From Paramacrobiotus metropolitanus (lineage: Eukaryota > Tardigrada > Eutardigrada > Parachela > Macrobiotidae), in assembly GCF_019649055.1 (NCBI RefSeq), contig NW_026570370.1:124001-188000 (forward strand): 64,000 nt of DNA, read 5' to 3'. The notes under the pieces are model-generated. The model was given only the letters and a program-made list of their open reading frames with translations. It ran no database searches and was not told the DNA's origin. Below are positions 35,826 through 46,953 of this stretch, piece after piece. The position numbers and the translations under genes were made by a program. How positions within the stretch are numbered: position 1 is the stretch's first letter; each line of letters opens with the position of its first letter.

Positions 35826-36128
35826 TTACAATCGATGCGGATTTTGTCGATGCGCATTAACCAACAACGTGTTACAGCAGGGACACACGGTTTCTGTTAT
35901 ATACTGGAAAACATAAAGGTCACTCAGGTTTTGTCGAGGCGCAACTAAATGTGCTCTCCTGGACTCAAGGACAATACAATGGACAAACAAAACTTTTGCA
36001 TCATTGCTGAAAATGGTAGTACAAAAATCTGCGAATTCATCAACATCATCACTTTCTTTTGTCTGCCAAACGCTGTGAATTATTCGGCCCGTATGATCAC
36101 GTGAAACAGTTTTATATGTGAATTGCAT
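35826..36128 (-). CDS. Small ORF c of the retroelement, CPCC family
   Basis: About 100 codons from the ATG at 36128 (MQFTYKTVSR), chosen because it aligns with the start of ORF b (MLFDYKVLCR); the frame is open to 36191. Shared pattern with b and a: a short strand-like start, an acidic patch followed by F-x-x-F-C-x-x-x-F, a hydrophobic VLFVHC segment, and a C-terminal YITETVCPCC. No known domain. It lies between the 5' LTR and gag, a place where most Gypsy elements have only a leader. Confidence 0.55.
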   Translation of the reverse strand: MQFTYKTVSRDHTGRIIHSVWQTKESDDVDEFADFCTTIFSNDAKVLFVHCIVLESRRAHLVAPRQNLSDLYVFQYITETVCPCCNTLLVNAHRQNPHRL

Positions 36129-36197
36129 TTCACAACAGATTATTGAAAAGAAAGAGATAGAGGAATATGTCGATTTATTCCAATGCAACAATGAAAT

Positions 36198-36470
36198 TCA
36201 TACATAAGAATGTTTACAACAAGGGCACGTTGCCTCAGCAATATATTTTTGTATATACGGATCCGTACTTTTCTCACGTACATTAATACCGCTTCCGATG
36301 GGGTTGAATGTCACGTAATCAATTAATAATGCCTCAGGATTATTTTCAAAAAAGGTATCACAAAAGGAATCGAAAGCTTCTTCGTCAGCGTGATTTGCAT
36401 TCCGAAAAAAACGCCAGTAGATTACGCCATCAGATGTACGGCGACAAAGAACTTTATAGTCGAATAACAT
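36198..36470 (-). CDS. Small ORF b of the retroelement, CPCC family
   Basis: 90 codons, ATG at 36470. It shares with ORF c the start (YKVLCRR), the FDSFCDTFFENN motif and the ending YIAEATCPCC. It lies 70 bases 5' of ORF c in the same strand sense. The paired Cys suggest metal binding or a redox/disulfide role, but this is inference. Confidence 0.6.
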   Translation of the reverse strand: MLFDYKVLCRRTSDGVIYWRFFRNANHADEEAFDSFCDTFFENNPEALLIDYVTFNPIGSGINVREKSTDPYIQKYIAEATCPCCKHSYV

Positions 36471-36600
36471 TTCTTAAAATGTCTGAAAGAAAGTAAAGAA
36501 ATGCCCGACAATGATTTTCATGAAAAGAGAATGTACGCAATAAAGACGATTAGAAAATGCAAATATTGAAATATTAAAATACGGAGATTAGTGATTTATT

Positions 36601-36882
36601 CTATTCAGGAATTTGCAGCACATTGCGCATACCACCAAGCGATACCAAACGATCAACAATATCCTGAACAAGAGAATCCGTAATAGGCATTTTAAATAAA
36701 ATCCCTGTATCTTCAGTATCCAGGTTTTTCCACTCGACATACAATACAGTCGAATTTTGAATAAACAGATTATTGCAAAATGCCGCTAGTTCATTATTAT
36801 TTTGGAACGAATAAGTCTGCGACAATTGATGTATATACACCTGATTATTAATTCGCTGCACAAGAGATAATTCATATACCAT
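36601..36882 (-). CDS. Small ORF a of the retroelement, CPCC family without CPCC
   Basis: 93 codons, ATG at 36882. The core LAAFCNNLFIQNSTVLYVEW matches FxxFCxxxFxxNxxxLxx of ORFs b and c, while the C-terminus (VDRLVSLGGMRN) has lost the CPCC motif. It is the most 5' member of the cluster. Confidence 0.5.
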   Translation of the reverse strand: MVYELSLVQRINNQVYIHQLSQTYSFQNNNELAAFCNNLFIQNSTVLYVEWKNLDTEDTGILFKMPITDSLVQDIVDRLVSLGGMRNVLQIPE

Positions 36883-37285
36883 ATTTAAATTTTATCACGA
36901 ACGATGCATAATTAATAAGCGGGATAAATTATAACAAACATTCCGACAATAGTCAAAAGTACACAACAGTATTACAGCATATACATTACGGCAGAATATC
37001 TGACATCACTTGATGCATTGACTCTAACGTTCCAATCGGAACGTATAAGAGTATGGTATATTCAAATATACCACTGGCAAATTAGCGTTGGTGAAAAATT
37101 AATTTATTTTAAAAATTAATAACTGGTGCAACTTACAATACGGTGTTGCGCTTGATCCATCGTAGAACTGTGAACGCGGGAAAACGGCTTCCGTAGACGA
37201 AACGTAAGGCGGCCGGGTGGTCAGTTAACGGAATAACGATGCCGTAAATACCGATCGCACGCGACTGTAGTAACCGACAGGTGGC
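36883..37285 (-). other. 5' leader of the retroelement
   Basis: No open frame of note. Holds the region between the primer-binding site and the first small ORF, where packaging signals and a splice donor would be expected; none can be named. Confidence 0.5.
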
Positions 37286-37303
37286 TTCTCAGTCGTCGGA
37301 CCA
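37286..37303 (-). promoter_or_regulatory. Primer-binding site
   Basis: Three bases after the 5' LTR the minus strand reads TGGTCCGACGACTGAGAA. The leading TGG is what pairs with the CCA end of a tRNA. I cannot say which tRNA. Confidence 0.65.
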
Positions 37304-37306
37304 ATT

Positions 37307-37679
37307 TGTTACATAATTTATGGCAGAGCGAAATAAACGGAAAAGGTCACGGCGGTGTAAGACCGGCCGGTTTCGTAGTCTAATATGTGGTGTTTTACGG
37401 AAATATGCATAAACGGCAACGAACGAGACGGCAATTGCGAGTCAGGAATTGTTATTGAAGGAAATCGGACTGTAATCCGAGGCAACTGTCGGAAAAGCAC
37501 AAAAACATCGGTATAAAAGAGCAACAAGTGGAACGGTATATCAGATAACAGCATGTACGGGCATATCGCCCTTAACAATCAGAAAGCGCATTTCATGAGA
37601 ATCGGCACATACTAAGTGATTCAGGCATTGGGCAAGGGAAAAGTAGCGAGCCGAGCATCAGGACAAAGTACATGTAACA
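37307..37679 (-). repeat. 5' LTR
   Basis: Identical to 23657-24029, followed on the outside by the target copy AGAT at 37680-37683. Confidence 0.95.
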
Positions 37680-38543
37680 AGATGAAAAACCCGCCAGATT
37701 GCACCCTTTTCACAGCCTGCGAACGTGCGTTTTATACTTTCCAGAAAGGCAGTGCTGTTTTAAGAATGAGATCGCTTAATTCACGTGCGGATAGGTATGG
37801 TTTTAACCAGAGCCTAAAAGAGTGGAGTTTTAAAACTACACACTGCCACCGGCGCCCCCGGGGGGCTTGGGCAGGGGCACAGATATGTTTAACTGAATTG
37901 CTTTGTGTGTTAATAAATCATTGACTACTGATGGTTAAGAAACAATTTTGGGAAGAGCGCGAAGCTGACGAGACATTTTGTTACGAAACAGCTAGGCAAT
38001 TCATTTTGCAAGGTTACGTTTTTTGCTTTCACAGTTTTAATGTAAAAAAATCAATACCAAAGTATGGATAACTACTCCAAACTACTCACAGTTACCCTAA
38101 ATTTAAGTTTTAGGATCGCCAGCCCTCTATTTTGAACTGAGGAAGTCAGTTCTTGACGTCCTTAACGTGCGATGACCTCGAAATTGAACTTTTAGATGGA
38201 TATTATATCCTTTTCGCGCGAAGCGCGAAGCAGACGAACGATTTTCTCTTAAAAGGTCAAAATTTCCATTAAAAATACAATATATAGTTTAAATTTTTGT
38301 CTGTCAAGACCCCTCTAAACTTTTCTCGTTGGATTCCAAATTTTTTAATCTTGCACATTCAGAAAGCTAAAAATGCACAAAGCACATTTAAAACTACACA
38401 AACTGTGCAATAATACACACTATTTTAGGCTATGGTTGTAACACGTTATAGATTGCGAATGTAAACCTTAAGCACTTCATAACACAGAATGATACGAACC
38501 TTCCGGACAACTTTGCAGATTAGCAAAACCTCTTAGTACCGAA

Positions 38544-38626
38544 TCGTCATTTACGATAACTGGCAATTAAGTACTACTGTATATCATATACAGTAGTACT
38601 TAACTGCCAGTAACCGTAAATGGCGA
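38544..38626. repeat. Near-perfect hairpin, 41-bp arms
   Basis: The left arm 38544-38584 pairs with the right arm 38586-38626 with about four mismatches and a one-base loop; the core GTACTACTGTATAT is perfect. There is no coding potential. Confidence 0.9.
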
Positions 38627-39639
38627 TAAACAGTCACCTGTCAGCTTATGACCCTCAAGCCCTGCTTAACGCACGCTGCCCGGAGTTCCGCTGAAAAGTA
38701 GAAATGCAGCGTGCAACAGATCGCATGTTAACCTACCAACGCCGGGTACTAGAAGGGGTAGGAATACCGATTTGAAAACTGGTATTCCTCGGCAAAAAAA
38801 TTCAACTAAGAAAAATAATTTTTTGTGGAATTTTCTTGACCATAGGTCAAGCAGGACGTCACGATGCCAAAATTACGCATGGAAACTGAGCCAATTGGCA
38901 TTGTACAGTTTTGCTCAAATAACAATTCACAAAGAATTCGTATAAGGACTTAGTTTAGTTTAAGCAAAAGGTCTTGACGGGCGCTATTTGGTTCAATAAT
39001 TCAAATTGTCAGCAAGATGACCGGTGGTCAGCAGAAATGAAAATGCATAAATCTATCTATCAGAGCTGGAACGCCGCAAACATGATATAATGTGCTTAGC
39101 GTATTGCAAAAAACTGAAAGAAATCAATCAAGGACAAATCATTTAAGACTGTGCAAGCCAAAAATGCTGTTCCTAAGGGAACAAGCGAAGTAAGAAACAG
39201 CATTCTGCTTTGGCCAGCTTAATTGATGCGGAAATGCGCAACAGTAATTTTAGTGTGCTGTTGGATTGTGGCTGCCATTGTGTCCTTGTAACAGCACTTG
39301 TGTCCAGTCCAGATGCCGACGCCAGACGCTGAACAGTAGTCTAAAGGACGAACTGTACCATTTCCGTATACAACTTAGAGACTGGATTTACGATAATATG
39401 CAAATGGTTTTATTTTGAGGATAATGTCAGGCCTATTGTTATTGATTGCTGCTTTTCACATTACTAAAACGCAACATCAACCGGCAGACCTGTCTACCCT
39501 AACCTAGAAAGCAGATTAGTCCGACCGGAAGTGTACTGACCCTTTAGCATATGCAGTAATAAATGCTTATGCATTAATTCAGAGATAGTACATTATCGAC
39601 CGGAGCGCAGCGAAGGTCCTCTAATTCAGACAAACTTAA

Positions 39640-39668
39640 AAAGTGTCTGTCTGTCTGTCTGTCTGTCC
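39640..39668. repeat. TGTC microsatellite
   Basis: About six tandem TGTC units. Confidence 0.85.
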
Positions 39669-42600
39669 GTTACGGAAGCAATGAATGACGTCATACAAGG
39701 AAGTAAATGTCGTCATATAAGGAAGTAAAAACGGCGTCGTACAATGAAGTGAAAAAGGTACTTCGTACTCCATACACTCTCGTTTAATGTGAGAACCCTT
39801 TTTAGCCCTGTATTTTATAGACACCATCTTCTAACAGACTGTTACTAGACACCTTTCAATAAACGGAAACATTCTGTTACTGTATTTCATAGGCATCCTT
39901 TTTAATTGTTTCAGTAACACATTTCTGATACAGAATCCAATAATTTTTGTGTTGTGCATCCGTATAAAAACAGTACGCTCGCATACACACACCATTCGAA
40001 CATCGAACGGTGAGGCTGCTCTGCTAACTTATTGTTAGGTCCAATGAGCATGACATCGTAGGCGGTAATTTGGCTGTTTCATTTCGCAATCGTAATTTTG
40101 TTGCCGGTTTTCTGTCGGTTCTTTTCGGACACCGGGTGAACTCTTCTTTGTCCGGTACACGATACGCACAAAAATAAAAAAAACTACAAAATTAATGTGT
40201 GTTCGCGTTTTCCAGTACAGGGGGTGACATCGATTACATTCCTTTCCGCTTTCGGAATAAAGTACCATTCTAAATACTGTTATCGTTTTCAGAATAGTAG
40301 GTAAGAAGTTGCCCTGCTTACCATACTTTAGCGATTATAGCTACCGTATCTAAGTTCTGGTAATAATAATTAATGCTAAAGCTCCAAAAGGGTACCTATA
40401 ATAAACAAGGTGTACAAGCCGGTCCGGATGATTAGCACGATAGAGAAAATCGAAAAATGTAAATTCTTGGGTTGCGCCAAACAACGTACTAAGCCTTTTC
40501 ACACTGTTTAAACACGCAATATGCGTTAGGCTGGCTGGTGGCTTGGTGCTCGCCATATATTTTAATGAGTATAATCGTAGCTGCCTGGCGGAACCCGGCT
40601 AGAAAACGGTAGGTGTAGTAACGGAAAATCTACGTGCGCATTAACGCATTAAATTGTGGTTACAATGTGGTAAACGAAGTGCACAGTAGTAGCCATCGCG
40701 CTAAGCGCAAACATCGCGCTCGTTATGCATTAGCTGTACCTTTAGTGCTCATCCCGGAGCGGTTTGTACGTGACAAATCACTTAATAAGATAAGGTTGCC
40801 TTTAATTGACAAGGTGCGGAAAAGAAGTGCCCATAGGAAACGGGGTTTTCAGGGTGCCTGTTGCTGTTGTCATCCTATGTATCTTGTGCGTACCTTATTC
40901 TCGATCGATCTATCGAGCACAACGAAAACTGCAATCATCGAGGAAGAACTGCCCAGACAAAAATTTCTTTAACAAGTGCTGGTCCACCAGCCTAAGCACT
41001 GTCTTTCTGAAAAAATCAAAATATGTTTTATTGCCGCCTCCCGCCTTTTCAACGCTTTCATTACTGCTTTATTACCACTACTCGCCTTTTCAACGATATT
41101 TCCAGAAGTTTTAAGGGCAAGATCTAGAGCTGCGCTCCGGTCTGCCAATGAACCAATCGGTGCATTTTAACCTAGTTTTAAAGTGTATACTTGTAAAGTG
41201 GATTTAAATTCAAAGTACTGAAATGACACTCCATTATTCAAAACATTAAATAAGTGTAGAAACACCGGGGGCCCGGGGCTAGAAGGCGCAGGCGGTTGTA
41301 AGCCTGGCTGTTACGCTCCGGTCATGCACCGAGCGACATCCACAACGACACTCAATCTGCGAGCCTTTTTGTTTTTTGTGTTGCATATTTTTCCTTAAGA
41401 CTAGGTACACACCACAGTACAAGTAGTGTTTATGGAATGCCGAAAACAATGTTTAGTGTGAAATGTCTGTGCCTAGTTTTTTTAATTTTTGCACTATTGT
41501 CCAATAAGTGATTTTTTGCGATTTTTTAGACCTTGAGTGACCACTGGTCACTTCGATGGCCACTGAATCACGATCAGTGAAAAGGGTTAATTTAGTGGGA
41601 TTTTTTTATTGTACGTGCAGTTTTTTATCTTAATTCAGCATTTTTATATAGAATTTCGTACTTTTGACAAAGAATAGCACAAAACCCATGCGTGTCAAAA
41701 CTGGCGCAGATTTTTAGAATGGCCGTAGGCGGACGGTGTCCACCTGTATATGTACAACCTGATCATTTTCGAATGAAGTTCTATGGATACTAAAAGTGTG
41801 ATTTTTTGGGTATATATTGGATGCGGGAGTTTTTGGGCAGGTGACCGAGACCTCCGCGAACCTAGTTTGGTCATTTTTGTCCACCTTTGGTCATTACCAG
41901 AGCTCTGTGGTAATGCTGGACTGTGGAATATTACGTTTTTAACTATACTTTCATTCTTCTCCTTTGAAATAAAACCAGCAAACACACTGTACGAGCGTTA
42001 GAACTAGTTACAAAAGTTCGGTCCTTCACCGTGCCAATTGGCATGCATGGTGTCGACCGGGTTAAACGATGCATTCCCAGTTTCCGATGTCCAGCATCCC
42101 GATCACATTACCATCCCAAGTCAACCAACAACAAAAAAACTGATGAGGAATTCCGAGACAGATACCTCGCATTCCTCTCATGCTGGTAAACAATGTACTC
42201 GTAACTTGTAATCAGCATAAGCTTAAAGCAGGTAGCCAATTGAATGATCTGGCTTTAACATCAAAACAACTCCGCTGGTTTCCAACGTTATAGCATGGTT
42301 TTGGCGTTGAAATAGAGAGATTACAGAGAATGCGGCTGATCAGAACTGAAGGGATGTTCAACGGTATGGTTCGCATCACTAAATCGTGAAAACGAAGCAG
42401 GCGGCAAATTAATTGGTATTAAATGAGTAAGTGCTGATATGTAACTAGTGAGATAAAAATTGCTCTATGGCGGACGGAGTGTGTAAAATGTACTACTACT
42501 GTAGTTAATTGCTGAAGGCGAGTGGTTTTACGGGTCGGCCAGCGAACCCGTTATGGTTTAGGATCACGCAATATTACCATCTCAATTGTATAATTACCAC

Positions 42601-43887
42601 ATAAAGGAAGGTTTATCGTTCTTGATATGTTTTTGTCTCCAAAGTTACAACTTACGCGCGAATTGGAATGTCAGGGGTAGTGGGCGTTGTTTGCGAAGGT
42701 TGTTTAGGTTAAGAGGACTGGATTCGCGCGAAGTTGACGATGACGTTTTGCCTTGAAAATACAGGAGATTCAAAAATATATAGTCAACTATTCAGGCCCT
42801 GTAAATACGCGGCTTGTAAGGTCTTGCTGACTCACCACAGAGAATAGGTAACGTACAGACTGTACGATAGGTACTTTTGTAGCAGTTCCAGCTATCCCCA
42901 CACACTACATGTGAAATACGAAACAGTTGTCGCTGCAACAGGTTGCGCAACAAACATTTGGTCCCTTTGAAGCCAGCGCTGACCACTTTCGCACACCAAC
43001 AAAAAATATAGAGCAGCACCAGCTCGTCGGCAATGAAACGCCGCAGTATGCGCGCGTTAACGCAGTCAACGGTCAATCCGCTTAGTTTGTTCCATTCACC
43101 GGACCATGAAAATGGTCAATTATTCATCTATGAACAGCTTTAATGGATGCCTCTTTGCTGCGGGACACTGTAAATGCAAATTAGTTTCTGAGCGCTTTTA
43201 GGTGTTAACGGTTCTCGAAAGCTGATTTATACGTCGAACGGCCATCATGCCGCGTTTCAATTCTTGCGTATTATGGTTTTCCTTTGCACATGCAAGATTT
43301 TCCAAAAGTAAGGAGTAACCCCTAAAATTTGTTAGTCTGATCAAATAGTTTCGGACCATCCGTAAACACCCTGTTAACATTATTACCAGGTTGAAACGTT
43401 GAAACAAAAATAACGCCGTCTCTTAAAGCCCGCAAAACGGGCTTGTCGGGCACGTAATCGTTCGCTCTGAACGTCATTTCCGACAAGTGCTTAGTTCCTG
43501 TTGCATGAAGCAGCAGGGTGTAATATCTTGGGACGGCGAGCCAAGATGATAGAATCAGCTTCCGTGCAAATATTAAACATAGTCTTATTTATCTTTACTT
43601 TGCATACTGCTAAAGCTAACCATTAATGTAAAAGAAAGCTTATCTGCGAATGTTCTGCATCGTATTATGAAATTTTAAGTATCATATGCGAACACGAATA
43701 GATTCGAAAGAAAATGACCTCGCTGCTTCGCTTTTGATAAATTATTGTGCACACAAAAAAATAGAACGCTCTAACTAGTTTAGGTGACTCAGAATGAGCA
43801 CAACAAACACACGCTGCCGATATGAAAAGCCGTGTTTCGTGCTGAAAGCCTAGATTAACCCGTTTAGGGTAAGAAGGCGGTTCCTCT

Positions 43888-44512
43888 AGAGTTCCAATGA
43901 TTCCACAAGTTCCGCTGGTTCCACAATCTACATCGGTTCCATACGTTCCACTGGTTCCACCAGTTCCATCCAGCCCAACTACTAGTAAATACCTACGCTA
44001 GTATCCGATGAAACCGCAACAGAAGTTCATGTTACGTCTCCTTATGATACCAATGGAACGTATGGAACTCTATTGGAACCCATTGGAACTGTCGGAATTA
44101 CTGTCATTTCTCATTGCGCTCTTTACGTGATATCCATGGAACCTATGGAACTCTATTGGAACCCATTGGAATGTATTAACAATGTTTCCTTTGGTTCCAA
44201 TGAGTTCCAGTGGAGTTCCATAAGTTCCACTGGAATCAAATAAAGGCGCAATGAGACGATTTACAGCAGTTCCAACAGTTCCAAAGGAGTTCCATAGGTT
44301 CTATTGGTATCATATATCTGTAACAGCGCAAAGAGACGATGTACAGATGACGACGACGACGAGATGATGTCCCAACGGTTCCAGTGGGTTACAGTAGAGT
44401 TCCATAGGTTCCACTGGTACCACACAAAGGCGTAATAAGACATGCACAGATAGTAGTTCCAACAGTTCCAACGGGTTCCAGTAGAGTTCCATTGGTGTCT
44501 CTTGAGGGCGCA
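43888..44512. repeat. Inverted GTTCCA minisatellite
   Basis: Dozens of GTTCCA words spaced 3-12 bases apart. They are mostly in direct orientation at 43888-43970, inverted (TGGAAC) at 44045-44170, and direct again at 44190-44500. Units are close to GTTCCAxTGGxGTTCCAxAG. Short open frames here are artefacts. Confidence 0.85.
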
Positions 44513-44828
44513 ACGACTTTTTGTGTTTCGACTATAACGGCCGGTACAGGGAAACTATGTCTTAGTTACCCTAAACGGGTTAAACTCTCGAAAGTTAGGC
44601 TGCGATTCTACTATACCGGCAGTTATCCGCAGCATATTAAATTTTGTGGCAGTCAATCTGGTCTGGTTATCTGACTCTCGGTTATCTTCTTCTGTTTATC
44701 CAACGCGTCGGCACTGCGCCTTATTTACCCAATATCCGGCGGTAAATCCCATAGGGCCCATACACCTTCACTGCGCGTTCGCTTTATCTGCCGTTTTACG
44801 TAAAAGGCAGATAAAACACAATGTCATG

Positions 44829-45252
44829 TACTGTGCAGTGTATGGGATCTGCCGCTGCATAATTTGCAAAGGTAAAAAGGCCATTTTCGCATTCATCAAC
44901 ACTTTTCTGTACTTTTCCTTTAAGCACTGGATCTATTCAGTCTGTTTTTCCGGAACCACATCGCGCTTCTTTTACCAACTTACCTGAACTCCGCCAGCTA
45001 CTCTAAAAAGTAAGTTCATACAGCCATGTACTTCTTCTATCAAAACAATTTTTCTTTTTTCGACATCTAGTGTCCAGTGACGACGATAGCTTTGGCACTA
45101 TCGATTATGGATCGTCCAGTAGTGATGAGTCCTCTTCCACGAGTACTGAACCATCGGACAACAATCCTCCAAGCAGTGGCTCAACCTCGGATAGCGGCAG
45201 AATGGTCAAGCGCCACCGCGTCCAGCGACAGCGACAGTTCAATAAAGAGTAG
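44829..45252 (+). CDS. Ser/Asp-rich protein, second paralogue
   Basis: The last exon, 45071-45252, follows acceptor CGACATCTAG and encodes SSDDDSFGTIDYGSSSSDES, then PSDNNPPSSG, ending with a basic tail instead of the acidic end of the first paralogue. A candidate first exon is 44829-44873, starting at an ATG (MYCAVYGICRC) and ending at a GTAAAA donor in the right phase (phase 1); this part is uncertain and the donor is weak. The protein would be disordered. Function unknown. Confidence 0.4.
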
Positions 45253-46149
45253 CGATGACTGATCAGTATTTACCCTCTGGATACATATCTGTACAGTTCG
45301 CAAAGCAGCAGCTCGAACAGGGATGGCTTATGAAAGGAATGCATGTTTTGTCGTCCATGCCTGTGAAAAAGTCGCCGTGACTGTTCTTCTTAATCCTAGT
45401 ACAGATAGTTTTCATACCATTTACTATTTTCTGGTCGCCTCGCTGTGTTGTGCCGTTTGCATTCGAATACCGCTTCTTATCTCTCATCGAATTTTTCTTT
45501 TAAAGTTTTTCATTCCTAATCGCTTCAATTTTGTTCCTGTTAATTTACCAGATATTGTATAATCTTTGGTTTGATGCGAACAAGCTTTGTGGCTGCAAGT
45601 ATTTATTCGTGCAAACCAAATTAATAATGCCAGGTGTTGTTGCAGTGATTGTTTACGACAGATAGCAAAGAACGCAGTTACAGCGGAATTACTTACTCTT
45701 TTAGAGCATTTTACCAAAACGTTATTGTTTACTGTCATGTTGGTACTTCATATTAAATATGATTTTCAATTTCAATGAAAGTAATCTTCCTTTTCACTGG
45801 AAACTTGATGTTGACGGAACCTGTTGCGTATATCGTAGCTAAGAGTAAGAATTGTCTAGTACATCGTTTTTATTATTTCCTTCCCTGATTTACGCACCAT
45901 TTTAAATATAACAATACGTATCATAAAATGAGGCCGCACTTGTACGCTAAGCGACTATACTCACTACAGTAGCACTAGCCGCTTCGTCTGGAAAAAATAG
46001 TTGTGTATGATTGAATTTCTACGAGTAGTTAATGTTTAGACAAAACAAATTGCAGTCCTCACTGACAGTTAATCAGGATGAACATTTCCACGATTCAGAA
46101 CAACACCACAGTGGTACAATTGGCTCACGCCAACACCGACGCCCACCGG
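45253..46149. other. 3' flank and spacer
   Basis: The first part has patchy similarity to the flank of the first Ser-rich gene. The short frames have no domain. Confidence 0.4.
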
Positions 46150-46290
46150 AAGGAGGCACGGCGCCCCCGATGATCCAGATGGCCCCAGAGGTCATACAGA
46201 AGACGCCGGGCTAAGTTTTCCAGCGCAGCAGTGGCGCCAAGACGAAGTGCAGCCAAGATTCGATGTTAAAGGTTATAAAAAGTTTCACGG
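46150..46290 (-). pseudogene. Receptor fragment (TM3-TM4 region)
   Basis: On the minus strand the peptide VFCMTSGAIWIIG matches VFWMTSGVAWIIG of TM4 in the 6178-7049 receptor, and the part before it matches the end of TM3, with a stop in between. The DNA match (GATGATCCAGxxG, GTCATxCAGAAGAC) is clear. No other receptor segment is nearby. Confidence 0.7.
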
Positions 46291-46953
46291 CAAATAAAAA
46301 ATTTAAGTTTGGATCACGGTTTCAAAGCTCGTAAAAGTCGAAAACAAACCGGGCCTTGAGCAATATAGAACGGTGGAAGCGAAAAACCAATTTTTTAAGC
46401 GGTTATTATGTTGAAAAATTAATTTGCAAAATTGATCAAATTATATAATTAATTACCGAATCAATTCAGTGCCCACAATGAAAGACGGTTGAAAAACGCA
46501 ATATCAGTAACTACCCACTCTTTCATTTCATTTCAGGCACGCCCGGCAAAATGCTGAACGGAAGTGAGATGACAGTTACGCAGACTACCAACGTTGGGAT
46601 GAGACGATACATCCCTATGTGATTTATACGAACGGCAATACCCAACATGGCCAGATTATTATACGATTAATAAGTAGCAAGAAGCGCGGGGCAAGAAGGG
46701 CAGTTAGCGCATAAACAAGACAAACTAGCTGCTGGAAAAAAAATCAAAGTCGAGAGCATCTAAGACAATGAGAGAGCGAGTCGAGAGCAAATAAGAAGAC
46801 AACGCGATTGTGATTCACACTGAACTCACATGATAGATGTTACCTGTACAATTTTGCGTGCTATGTTACGCGATACGTAACATACAGAATCCTAGGTTAG
46901 AAAAAAAAGTATAAAACGTTTGGCAATCCATCCAACTTATTTCAACAGTTTTT
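46291..46953. other. Spacer, no gene
   Basis: AT-rich, no open frame or repeat of note. Confidence 0.5.

Larger units (their letters stand above)
23657..37679 (-). mobile_element. Complete Ty3/Gypsy-type LTR retroelement with envelope region (14.0 kb)
   Basis: Two LTRs of 373 bp, identical as far as I can see, bound the element. Both start TGTTACA and end TGTAACA. The 4-bp sequence AGAT lies directly outside both ends (23653-23656 and 37680-37683), a target duplication. The order on the minus strand is 5' LTR, primer-binding site, small-ORF cluster, gag, protease, RT, RNase H, integrase, Cys-rich ORF, glycoprotein, long 3' region, polypurine tract, 3' LTR. The order pro-RT-RH-IN makes it Ty3/Gypsy; the 4-bp duplication and a spliced env are errantivirus-like. 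Coding parts are broken by many frameshifts, so as written it is not autonomous. Confidence 0.92.
37684..43880. other. Gene-poor region
   Basis: About 6 kb without a gene I can support. The open frames at 40634-40972, 41695-41985 (minus), 42792-43076 (minus, Cys-rich) and 43198-43407 (minus) show no known domain. Features: hairpin at 38544-38626, (TGTC)n at 39640-39668, and a short palindrome GTGACCACTGGTCAC near 41545. Confidence 0.5.

Noticed and set aside
41271-41310. GC-rich block GGGGGCCCGGGGC as a regulatory island
   Set aside because: Short, isolated, no gene next to it.
43888-44512. Spaced GTTCCA repeats as a CRISPR-like array
   Set aside because: Units are only 6 bases with irregular spacing, both orientations are mixed, and the genome is eukaryotic.
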